Positions 17,437 to 24,775 of a stretch of DNA of 64,000 nucleotides are shown here, piece after piece (positions within the stretch are counted from its first letter, which is position 1; each line of letters opens with the position of its first letter). The notes under the pieces were generated by a model, which made no database searches, was not told the origin of the DNA, and saw only the letters and a program-made list of their open reading frames with translations. A program made the translations under genes and the position numbers. Origin of the DNA: Gaiellasilicea sp963765705 (GTDB lineage Bacteria; Actinomycetota; Thermoleophilia; Gaiellales; Gaiellaceae); assembly GCA_963765705.1 (NCBI GenBank), contig CAVXXJ010000004.1, forward strand, positions 62,001 through 126,000, read 5' to 3'.

Positions 17437-18852
17437 TTACGCCGCCTTCTTCTCGCGCCGCACGAGCCAGCCGAAGCGGCGGGCGTACGCGTACACGGCC
17501 TCGGCGCCGGCTACGTGCACGGAGGTTGCGATCGTCGGATAGACGTGCGTCATCACGCCCAGGTCACGCACCTTGAGGCCCTGGCGGATTGCGAGCGCGA
17601 GCTCGTGGATCAGCTCGCCGGCGGCGGGCGCGAGGATGTGGGCGCCGACAAGCTTGCCGCTCGCGGCGACGAGGACGATCCGACCCTCGTCAGTGGCGTC
17701 GGCGCGCGCACGGTCGGAACGCGAGAGGTCGGCTCGCGACACCTCGACCTTCTGCTCGCCGTGCCGTTCGACCGCTTCGGCAACCGTCAGCCCTACATGG
17801 GCGAGCTCCGGGTCGGTGAACGTACACCAGGGAACGAACCCGATGTCCTTGGCCTTGCCGGGGAAGAACATGTCGCGGAGCGCGGCGGCGGCCTCCCGGC
17901 CCGCCGAGTGCGTGAACAGCCAGCGGCCGGCGACGTCGCCCGCGGCATAGACGGACTTGACGCTCGTGCGCAGGCGCTCGTCGACGACGATGCCGCGCGG
18001 CCCCACGTCCACGCCGACCTCCTCCAGGCCGAGGCCCTCGACCAGAGGAGTGCGACCGGTGGCTACGAGCAGCTCCTCGGCCTCCCAGCGCTCCTTCTCG
18101 CCGTTCGCGGCGCCGAGAACGGCCTTGTGCCCAGCCGCCGTCTCAACGCTCAGCGTGTCGATGCCCAAGTGCACATCGACGTCCTCCTCGCGCAGCCACG
18201 CCGCCACAATCGCGGTCAGCTCGGGCTCGTCCCGTGGCAGCAGCCGGTCGCCGCGCTGCAGCAGCGTCACTGAGACGCCGAGCCGGTTCAGCCCCTGGGC
18301 AAGCTCGACGGCGATCGGGCCGCCGCCGATCACGACGACGCTTCGCGGGGGATCCTCGAGCTCGAAGATGCTCTCGCTGGTGAGGAAGCCGGCCTCGCGC
18401 AGACCGGGCAGGTCAGGGACAGCTGGCTTGCTGCCGGTGCAGAGAAGCACGAAGCGCGTCTCGAGCAGGCGATCGCCGACCGCGACCGTGTTCGGCCCGA
18501 CCAGGCGCGCCTCCCCGTGCACGAGCTCGACGCCGAGCGCCTCGAACCGCTCGGGGCTGTCGTCGGTCGTCGCGATCTCCTCCTGCACGGCGCGGATCCG
18601 CCCCCAGACCCGCGACAGGTCGATCTCCGGCTCGACCGCCGCGATCCCGAATCGGTCCGCGGTGCGCATGTGCTGGGCGACCTTCGCGGCTGCGAGCAGC
18701 GCCTTCGAGGGCACGCAACCCGTCCAGAGGCAGTCACCGCCGATCCGGTCGCGCTCGACCGCGGCGACCCGAAGCCCGAGCGCCGCCGCGAACTCGGCCG
18801 CGACGATTCCGCCCGAGCCCATCCCGATGATGACCAGGTCATAGCGCCTCAC
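17437..18852 (-). CDS. Pyridine nucleotide-disulfide oxidoreductase (mercuric reductase/dihydrolipoamide dehydrogenase-like)
   Basis: 471 residues from GTG 18852, which overlaps the DM13 gene stop. FAD site IIGMGSGGIVAAEFAAALG, redox disulfide GGDCLWTGCVPSKALL, NAD site VVVIGGGPIAVELAQGL, and the second FAD block VYAAGDVAG are intact; the dimer interface ends with MTHVYPTIATS. The class reduces disulfides or metals using NAD(P)H. There is no N-terminal metal-binding domain and no C-terminal Cys pair, so mercury specificity is unsupported. Operonic with a membrane DM13 electron-transfer protein. Confidence 0.9.
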   Translation of the reverse strand: MRRYDLVIIGMGSGGIVAAEFAAALGLRVAAVERDRIGGDCLWTGCVPSKALLAAAKVAQHMRTADRFGIAAVEPEIDLSRVWGRIRAVQEEIATTDDSPERFEALGVELVHGEARLVGPNTVAVGDRLLETRFVLLCTGSKPAVPDLPGLREAGFLTSESIFELEDPPRSVVVIGGGPIAVELAQGLNRLGVSVTLLQRGDRLLPRDEPELTAIVAAWLREEDVDVHLGIDTLSVETAAGHKAVLGAANGEKERWEAEELLVATGRTPLVEGLGLEEVGVDVGPRGIVVDERLRTSVKSVYAAGDVAGRWLFTHSAGREAAAALRDMFFPGKAKDIGFVPWCTFTDPELAHVGLTVAEAVERHGEQKVEVSRADLSRSDRARADATDEGRIVLVAASGKLVGAHILAPAAGELIHELALAIRQGLKVRDLGVMTHVYPTIATSVHVAGAEAVYAYARRFGWLVRREKKAA

Positions 18853-19550
18853 GACGCCTCTAGGGCGGCCTTGGCGAAGCCGACCGTGAAGGCGCGACAC
18901 CAGATCACGACGGTCGAGTAGCGCTCCGTGTCCGTCCCCGCCGGGATCGAATACTGCTGCGTTCCCTTGTTGCCCTTGAGGCCGCCCAGGTCGACGAAGT
19001 CGTCGGCGTCGCCGTCGCTCCCGACCGGCTGGGCCGAGAGGTAGACCCGCAGGTCGGGGCCGTTGTCGGTGTCGAGGTCGGTGAAGGTCAGCACGCGCTC
19101 GCCGGAGGCCATCTCGACGACGGCGGCCGTCCCCGAAGCTCCGTGTGCGAGCCCCTTGAACGTGCCGCTCGCGAGCTGGACGTTGTCGCCGCCGCTCGAC
19201 CCTGCCTGCGGCTGCGAGGCCGCCACGCCGGTCGCGACGTCCTCGACGACCGTCGTATCGCGAAACGTCGTCCAGGCGAAGACATTTGCGACGAGGACGG
19301 CGGTCGCCAGGTAGGTCAGCTGCACCGGTCGCTTCAGGCCCGGCCGCGCGCGCAGCCCAAACCGGATCGCCAGCGACGCGGCGACGAACCAGGCGGCCCC
19401 GAAGGCGATCGAGCTGTCATACCCCGGCGCGACCACGCCGGCGAAGAACCAGAGCCCGGCCAGGAGCACGACGACGGTGGCGGGAATGGCGATCAGCTTG
19501 AGCCACAGCGGCGCCCCGGCGGGTGAGGTGCGGTCGACTGAGAGATCCAT
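18849..19550 (-). CDS. Membrane protein with DM13 domain
   Basis: 233 residues. Three membrane helices occupy about 18-95, then an extracytoplasmic DM13 domain (about 125-230) with GTFKGLAHGASGTAAVVEM, LTFTDLDTDNGPDLRVYLS, VDLGGLKGNKGTQQYSIP and TVVIWCRAFTVGFAKA. The conserved Cys in VIWC is the presumed redox residue; DM13 has been proposed to be a cytochrome-like or redox domain. Its stop overlaps the flavoprotein start, which suggests an electron-transfer partnership. Confidence 0.9.
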   Translation of the reverse strand: MDLSVDRTSPAGAPLWLKLIAIPATVVVLLAGLWFFAGVVAPGYDSSIAFGAAWFVAASLAIRFGLRARPGLKRPVQLTYLATAVLVANVFAWTTFRDTTVVEDVATGVAASQPQAGSSGGDNVQLASGTFKGLAHGASGTAAVVEMASGERVLTFTDLDTDNGPDLRVYLSAQPVGSDGDADDFVDLGGLKGNKGTQQYSIPAGTDTERYSTVVIWCRAFTVGFAKAALEAS

Positions 19551-19587
19551 CGTCAGCTTCCTTTCTTGATGATCGCTCGCGACAGCC

Positions 19588-20978
19588 CTATCGACCTGTC
19601 CAAAGCGCGGTATCCGGATGGAACTGACTCCACGCGAACCAGAACGCCTGGTGCGCGGGCAACTCCTCGCCGCCGCCCGACCTGGCGCGGAAGCCGCCGC
19701 CGTCGGCGACGAGCTCGACGCCTGCGAGCGCGACCGTATCGCCGGCCGCCAGGGCCGCTCGCGCTCGATCCACCGGGAAGGCCACAGGACGTCCTTCGGG
19801 GTCGATCACCCCGACGACCTCAACCTGCACGGGCAGCCGCGGATCGACGTCGCCGATCGGAAAGATCGGCCCGTTGTCGTCACGCCCGCGCAGTGGATCC
19901 TCCTCGTACGTGCGGCCGATCCCGCCGTCCTGCGCGACGATCTTCGTCTCGGGATGCGCGCGCTTCCACGCACCCCAGGTGCTCGACGCGACCGTCACCT
20001 GCTCCAGGACGACCCCGGCGTCCTGCAACGGGCCCGACAGAGCCCGGCCCGTGAATGTGTCGAGCACCGAGCGACTGCTCAGATCCCACATCACCTTGTT
20101 CGAGCGTGAGAGCAACCCCGAGGTGCGCAGCACGATCGGCTCCACGCCCGCGGGCACCGAGTCGAGAAGATACGCCTGCGCCGAGCGGCACAGGGTGCAG
20201 TACGGGATCCCGAGCCGCCGCCCCCCGACCGAGATGTTGACCAGCTCGTGCACCTCCATAATGTTCTTCGGCAAGGCGACCGCCTCGTCGCCGACGACGA
20301 CGCCGAAAACGATCCGCTCGTCCGGGTACCAGTCGCCGCCGCCCGCCGCTGTCAGGGCCGGATCGTCGAGCGCAGGGATGCAACCGCGTGGGCACGGATT
20401 CGGATCGCCGAGACGGCGGTCGTCGATCAGGACGCCTCCCCACGAGACGAACCGCCAATCGATCTCCGAGTCGTCGTCGGCGAAAAAGGGCTGCCAGCCG
20501 GGCTCGAGCGCAACGAACAGCAGAGCCTTGCGCTCGCGATAACCCGGCGGCGCAGGCAGGTCCCAAGCGATCAGGTGGTCCGTCACGACTCGCCACGCCC
20601 CGTCGGAGAAGTGCCGATCCTTGCGCACGTCGACCCGGTCAGCCGCTCGAACACGGTGACCAGCTGACCTTCCTCGACGCTGCCCTGGTAGAAGCGCAGG
20701 AGGTCGGAGACGAGCCACCCGAGCCGGGCGTCGGGCGAGTCGCCGATGACGTTCAGCAGCTCGGGGTCGAGAATCCCCACGGCCGCTTCTGGGAGAAGCT
20801 GCGACAGAGCGCCGTCGACACGCTGTTCGAGCGGCCGGTCGATGACGATCGTCGGATCGGGAAAGGAGTACGCCGGCTCCGACGTGGTGGGTGCTCGCGC
20901 CTCATCCTCCCCGCCCCCGGCACAGCCGGAAACGACCAGGAGTAGCGTCGCGACGAACGCGCCGGCAACGAGCCTCAT
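19588..20978 (-). CDS. DUF3179 lipoprotein, one frameshift
   Basis: Two frames join into one ~460-residue protein. The 5' part (20978 to about 20636) has a lipoprotein signal, LLLVVSGCAGGG, and continues to FYQGSVEEGQLVTVFERLTG; the 3' part begins VDVRKDRHFSDGAWRVV and carries the DUF3179 core (LGDPNPCPRGCIPALDDPAL, NIMEVHELVNISVGGRRLGI, PYCTLCRSAQAYL, SGLLSRSNKVMWDL). The break is at a CCC run at 20634-20636; one extra base there restores the frame, so a homopolymer sequencing error is likely. DUF3179 proteins are exported and uncharacterised. Confidence 0.82.
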
Positions 20979-21127
20979 CGTGCCCCGACCATAGCCTCAC
21001 CGCGGTCGCTGGGGGCTTACGTTTTTCCGAAATCTGCGCGCACAGATTAAGGCGCACGTAAGAGCGGCGAAAGACTGACGCAAGAATCCCGCCGTAGCGT
21101 CGTGGTCCACACAACGAGGAGGCGCAG

Positions 21128-21823
21128 ATGCGCAAGTTCATCCTGCTGGGGCTTATGGCCTTGGCCACGACCGCGCTCGCCGTCGGTCCGGCGTCGGCCG
21201 ACGACGACGAGCACGACGGCGAAGCCGCGAAGACATGGCGCGTCACGGTCACGAACCTGACTCCGCAGGGCCCGGGCGCACCCGGCTCACAACCCCTGTC
21301 GCCGCCGCTCTTCGTCGTCCACTCGAAGCAGGCGGATGTCTGGAGCGTCGGCGAGATCGCGAGCCACGGCGTGGCCGCGATCGCTGAGGACGCGAACAAC
21401 GCCCCGCTCGAGTCGGCGCTGCCCCAGGTCCAGGGCGTGAAGACGGTCTTCACCGACGCCGGCGGGCCGATTCCCTCCGGGGTGACGCGCTCGTTCACGG
21501 TCGAGACGTCAGGCAGATTCAACCGGCTCTCGGTTGTGACGATGCTCGTCAACACCAACGACGCGTTCACGGGCTTGGACTCGCAGAGGCTGCGCGGCCA
21601 CGGCTCGTCGCACGAGACGATGGCCTACGACGCCGGCAGCGAGCGCAACAACGAGCTGAAGTCGCACATTCCGGGACCGTGCTGCGGCAACGCGTTCGTG
21701 CGCGACCCCGAGGGAGCACTCATCGGCCCGCACGAGGGCATCACCGGCCGCGCCCAGCTCAGCCCAGCCCTGTACGACTGGAACGGCGGCGCCGCTCGGA
21801 TCAGCATCGAGCGGGTCTCGTAG
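21128..21823 (+). CDS. Secreted spondin-domain protein
   Basis: 231 residues, ATG 8 bp after a strong GAGGAGG. A signal peptide (MRKFILLGLMALATTALAVGPASA) precedes a spondin_N-like domain: WRVTVTNLTP, LSPPLFVVHSKQADVWSVGE, ETSGRFNRLSVVTMLVNTND and MAYDAGSERNNEL. Bacterial spondin-domain proteins are extracellular and of unknown role. Upstream at 21031-21048 lies an inverted repeat (AATCTG, six bases, CAGATT) that could be an operator. Confidence 0.88.
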   Translation: MRKFILLGLMALATTALAVGPASADDDEHDGEAAKTWRVTVTNLTPQGPGAPGSQPLSPPLFVVHSKQADVWSVGEIASHGVAAIAEDANNAPLESALPQVQGVKTVFTDAGGPIPSGVTRSFTVETSGRFNRLSVVTMLVNTNDAFTGLDSQRLRGHGSSHETMAYDAGSERNNELKSHIPGPCCGNAFVRDPEGALIGPHEGITGRAQLSPALYDWNGGAARISIERVS

Positions 21824-21893
21824 CATCCGGAGCTCGGCGGGCGAAGGAAATTCGTCCCTCGCCCGCCGGGAGCGGTCGACCGATCGCATCGTC

Positions 21894-22135
21894 CTAGTCC
21901 GCGGGCGGTGCGCTAAAAGGCGCGAGCGCGGGCCTGTCCTCCGGGTCTGCGAGCAGTGCGACACGGTCACCCGCGCGGAGCTGGAGGGTCTTCGGCGCGA
22001 CGGCCGTCCCCTCGCGGACGATCCGCGTCACCCAGGCGCTCCTGCCGAGCGGCAAGCGTCTCAGGCGACGCCGACCACGCAGACGCTCGTTCTGCGACGC
22101 GGGCCGGTCAAGGGCAACCTGGTCCCCAACTAGCG
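21894..22135 (-). pseudogene. C-terminal fragment of a cation/proton antiporter (TrkA-C-like)
   Basis: On the minus strand the sequence ends with WVTRIVREGTAVAPKTLQL, RAGDRVALLADPEDRPAL and a stop at 21894-21896, the typical RCK/TrkA-C tail of NhaP2/KefB-like K+/H+ antiporters. Upstream a short GDQVALDRPASQNERL stretch stays in frame, but the transporter itself is missing and the START-domain gene begins in its place. It is a leftover of a lost antiporter gene. Confidence 0.6.
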
Positions 22136-22579
22136 GTCGCGGGGCGACTCGAGTATCTCCTTGAGCCGGGTGAGGTCCTTGCGGTTTGCGTGTCGCATCG
22201 CTTCGGCCAGCATGGGTGAGGCGACCTTGGAGAAGCCGGTCGGCTCGCCTCGGTTGCGCAGGATCATCCTCGTGCCGCCTTGAGCCGTGTCCTGCCAGGT
22301 GTAGGTCGTCTCCATGGCGAACGGCCCGTCGGCGGTGCTCATCACCAGCTGCTCGCCCGGAAGGAGCGTCGTCACCTCATAGGTGTAGACCAGGCGGCGG
22401 CCGAGGAAGCTGGCGACGAAGGCGATCCTGGCGCCGACGGCGAGCGGTCTCGCAGTTCTCCAGTCGACGCTCTTGATGTTCGCGTACCAAGCAGGCGCGT
22501 TGTCGGGGTCGGCCGCGTAGGCGGCTACCTCGTCCCGCGGCCGGCCGATCTCAACCTCCGTCCGGACGTCGGCCGCCAT
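22130..22579 (-). CDS. SRPBCC (START-like) polyketide cyclase/dehydrase family protein
   Basis: 149 residues with the helix-grip features of SRPBCC proteins: TEVEIGRPRDEVAAYAADPD at the N-terminus, WRTARPLAVGARIAFVASFLG and TYEVTTLLPGEQLVMST in the strands, and a long C-terminal helix (MLAEAMRHANRKDLTRLKEI). These bind hydrophobic ligands in a central cavity. Six bp after the next START-type gene on the same strand, so probably cotranscribed. Confidence 0.85.
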   Translation of the reverse strand: MAADVRTEVEIGRPRDEVAAYAADPDNAPAWYANIKSVDWRTARPLAVGARIAFVASFLGRRLVYTYEVTTLLPGEQLVMSTADGPFAMETTYTWQDTAQGGTRMILRNRGEPTGFSKVASPMLAEAMRHANRKDLTRLKEILESPRDR

Positions 22580-22585
22580 CCGGCG

Positions 22586-23002
22586 TTACGTGAAGACGGG
22601 GTTCGCGCGGCCGGTCTCGGCATATTCCTTCAGCCGCACCATGATCTGGCCCCAGGTGTAGGAAACCCGGCCGGCCTCCTCGTCGTCGCTGAAGCCGGCA
22701 TGTCGGAAGCTAACGGTCGAGCCGTCGTCTCGCGCGTCGACGTCCCAGCGGACGGTTGTGCCCACCCAGTGCGGCGGGAACGTCTCGGTCCGCCAGAGGA
22801 CGGTGCGCTCGTCGGACTGCTCGAGGCGGAGGTCGAAGGGGAGCGGCGCCATCGCGAACTCGAGCTTGAGTGTCTCGCCAACCTCGCCAGGCACCTCGGC
22901 ACGGCTCGTCCAGAAGCCCTTGACTCCCTCGGTGGTCCTCACGGCCTCGAGCACCGCCTCCGGGGCCGCGTCGACATCGAAGCGGAACAGGACGTCAGTC
23001 AT
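22586..23002 (-). CDS. SRPBCC/AHSA1-like protein
   Basis: 138 residues from ATG 23002 with AAAGGAGC upstream. SRPBCC signs include DVLFRFDVDAAPEAVLEAV, GVKGFWTSRAEV, and STVSFRHAGFSDDEEAGRVS. It is read divergently from the ArsR gene, whose product probably controls both directions; the sequence ATTTCA occurs on both sides of the 68-bp gap and may be part of the operator. Ligand unknown. Confidence 0.87.
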   Translation of the reverse strand: MTDVLFRFDVDAAPEAVLEAVRTTEGVKGFWTSRAEVPGEVGETLKLEFAMAPLPFDLRLEQSDERTVLWRTETFPPHWVGTTVRWDVDARDDGSTVSFRHAGFSDDEEAGRVSYTWGQIMVRLKEYAETGRANPVFT

Positions 23003-23070
23003 TTGGGCTCCTTTCATTTCAGTGGAAGCGAAAACGTACCACACATTTCATTCACCGATAAAATGACCTC

Positions 23071-23370
23071 ATGGACGCGCTACAGCTCGTGGCCGAGCCA
23101 CGCCGGCAAGAGATCCTCCGCCACGTGTGGCGCGACGAGCTTCCCGTCGGCGAGCTCGTCGACCGACTCGACCTGAGCTACGCGGGCGTATCCCAGCACC
23201 TGTCCCTCCTGCGCAAGGCGGGCTTCGTCACGGTCCGTCGCGAGGGCAAGCAGCGGTTCTACCGCGCCGACCACGAGCGGCTGGGGCCGCTCAAGCAGTT
23301 CCTCGAGTCGTTCTGGGCAGACCAGCTCGATCGGCTCGCGTCGCTGGCCGAGGAGGCGGAGCGGCCATGA
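23071..23370 (+). CDS. ArsR/SmtB-type HTH repressor
   Basis: 99 residues. Winged HTH of the SdpR/ArsR type: MDALQLVAEPRRQEILRHV, recognition region LDLSYAGVSQHLSLLRKAG and wing FVTVRREGKQRFYRAD. No metal-binding Cys cluster, so it belongs to the metal-independent branch usually paired with SRPBCC proteins. ATGA overlap with the downstream SRPBCC gene and divergence from another support a local ArsR-START regulon. Confidence 0.92.
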   Translation: MDALQLVAEPRRQEILRHVWRDELPVGELVDRLDLSYAGVSQHLSLLRKAGFVTVRREGKQRFYRADHERLGPLKQFLESFWADQLDRLASLAEEAERP

Positions 23371-23801
23371 CCGACGTCGTCGTCACGCGCCTGATCGCTG
23401 CCTCGCCGACGACTGTCTTCTCTTTCTTCACCGACCTCGAACGCTGGACCTCATGGCAAGGCGTCGACGGCGAGCTCGACGCGCGGCCCGGCGGCGTCTT
23501 CCGAATCCGGATGCCGGGGGACCAGGTCGCGTCGGGCCGATTCGTCGAGGTGATCCCTGAGCAGCGGCTCGTCTTCACCTGGGGCTGGGAGGGCGAAGCG
23601 CCCCCAGTGCCACCGGGCTCGACAACCGTCGTGATCGAGCTAGAATCCGACCCGGCCGGCACGCTGCTCCGCCTCACGCACAGTGCGCTCGCGCCACCAC
23701 CCGTGGCCGAGCACCACCGAGACGGCTGGGAGCGCTACCTTGAGCGTCTGCGCGTGCGCGCAGAGGGAGGCGATCCCGGACCCGACCCGGCCCAGGCGTA
23801 G
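23367..23801 (+). CDS. SRPBCC/AHSA1 domain protein
   Basis: 144 residues; start overlaps the ArsR stop. The AHSA1-type blocks are VVVTRLIAASPTTVFSFFTD, LDARPGGVFRIRMPGDQVA, GRFVEVIPEQRLVFTWGWEG and RLTHSALAPPPVAEHHRDGW. Such proteins coupled to SdpR-like repressors often sense a small hydrophobic compound or transmit stress; the role here is not known. Confidence 0.9.
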   Translation: MTDVVVTRLIAASPTTVFSFFTDLERWTSWQGVDGELDARPGGVFRIRMPGDQVASGRFVEVIPEQRLVFTWGWEGEAPPVPPGSTTVVIELESDPAGTLLRLTHSALAPPPVAEHHRDGWERYLERLRVRAEGGDPGPDPAQA

Positions 23802-23877
23802 CTTCGCGCCCGCAACGTCGACCGACGCCGCGACCTTGCCTGTGCTGAGCGTCGCTCTTCGTGGAAGTCTGGGGGAG

Positions 23878-24006
23878 TTGTCGCCTCTGACGACAGATTG
23901 GGTCAACGGCAGGTCAACAAGCTCTCGTCAAGCCGCCCGAACACGTCCGATCCCAATTTCGCTCAACCATGCGCCTTTACGAACGTTCCCGAAACCTCGC
24001 CCAGAG
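23878..24006 (+). repeat. Dispersed repeat block, copy 1
   Basis: About 129 bp similar to 29315-29443 along its length, including the paired GTCAAC motif (23902-23907, 23913-23918), AACAAGCT with TCGTCAA, CTCAACCATGCGC and ACGAACGTTCCCGA. It directly precedes the att-like copy at 24018. No coding sense is evident in either copy, so it is probably a non-coding end of an integrative element. Confidence 0.75.
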
Positions 24007-24017
24007 CGACGGCATCC

Positions 24018-24291
24018 ACTTTTAATCCCAAGGTCGCTGGTTCGATCCCAGCACGGCCCATCCGACGACGACGATCCGAGAGGAACCGAGACTTACAGCG
24101 GCCAACGGCCCAGAGGGCTCGAGAGATCGCGAAGGCCGGCATCACACGAAGAATCCCAAGGTCATCACCCGTACCGGACGCGCGAGCGAGTGTTGTTCCC
24201 ACCGAGTAACGGCACTCGTGTCCGCCGGATGCTGTCGGGTCAACACGAAGTCAACACCTACTCGACTTGCGGAAGCGGCTTCCGCGCGCAC
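24018..24291 (+). repeat. att-like direct repeat, copy 2 (orphan tRNA-Lys 3' half plus flank)
   Basis: 24018-24061 repeats 44 bp of tRNA-Lys without its 5' half, so it cannot be a functional tRNA. The following ~230 bp resemble 13101-13322, with a GTCAAC pair at 24239-24244 and 24250-24255. The two copies are 10,961 bp apart. It has the form of an attachment site left by integration at tRNA-Lys, but no integrase lies between the copies. Confidence 0.8.
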
Positions 24292-24388
24292 CGACCGCCA
24301 CGTCGTGCCGGGCGGCGGGCCCTGATCGACGGCCAGCCGCGCGCGACCTCGACTCCCGGGCGGTCACGTGATGCTCGTCGGGGAATGG

Positions 24389-24658
24389 CTAGGGCGCCAT
24401 CACTCGTCTGTAGCGGATATCCGCTGCCTTGCCTTCAACAGCTGAGCGGTTCTTGAGCACCAACGATTCGGCAAGTGCGTGGCTGAACGCACGGTCGGCG
24501 GCGGCGCCAGGCCTCGAGACGGTCGCCCGAGTGGGTCCGTCGAGCGTCTGGGCAAAGACGTATCCCAGCCCGAACGCTCCGACGACAGAAGCCGCTCCGA
24601 CCGCAACGGCGGCCCGAAGCTTGACAGTGCGGATCTTGGGCGCGAGGTACGTGTCCAT
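24389..24658 (-). CDS. Small single-helix membrane or secreted protein
   Basis: 89 residues from ATG 24658 with AGGAGGG upstream. A basic N-terminus (MDTYLAPKIRTVKLR) is followed by one hydrophobic helix (AAVAVGAASVVGAFGLGYVFA) and a polar extracytoplasmic tail with HALAESLVLKNRSAVEGKA. No family recognised. It is read divergently from the large LuxR regulator at 24776. Confidence 0.65.
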   Translation of the reverse strand: MDTYLAPKIRTVKLRAAVAVGAASVVGAFGLGYVFAQTLDGPTRATVSRPGAAADRAFSHALAESLVLKNRSAVEGKAADIRYRRVMAP

Positions 24659-24775
24659 GAGTTCAGTCCCTCCTGGTCGATTCGGCTGAATTCGAACGCT
24701 AGGGACTAGGCGAACGAGACACATCAGGGGACTCCACTAGGCTTTCTCGCTGCACGGGCCTACTATTTCGGTCAC

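Noticed and set aside
17437..18852. Mercuric reductase merA
   Set aside because: Lacks the N-terminal HMA domain and the C-terminal vicinal cysteines, and no mer genes are adjacent.
13101..24017. A complete integrative element bounded by att sites
   Set aside because: No integrase, relaxase or phage gene lies between the repeats and the genes look chromosomal, so only the repeat itself is reported.
23898..24209. A plus-strand protein containing NPKVAGSIPARP
   Set aside because: This peptide is the well-known artefact of translating a tRNA 3' half; it comes from the orphan tRNA-Lys fragment.
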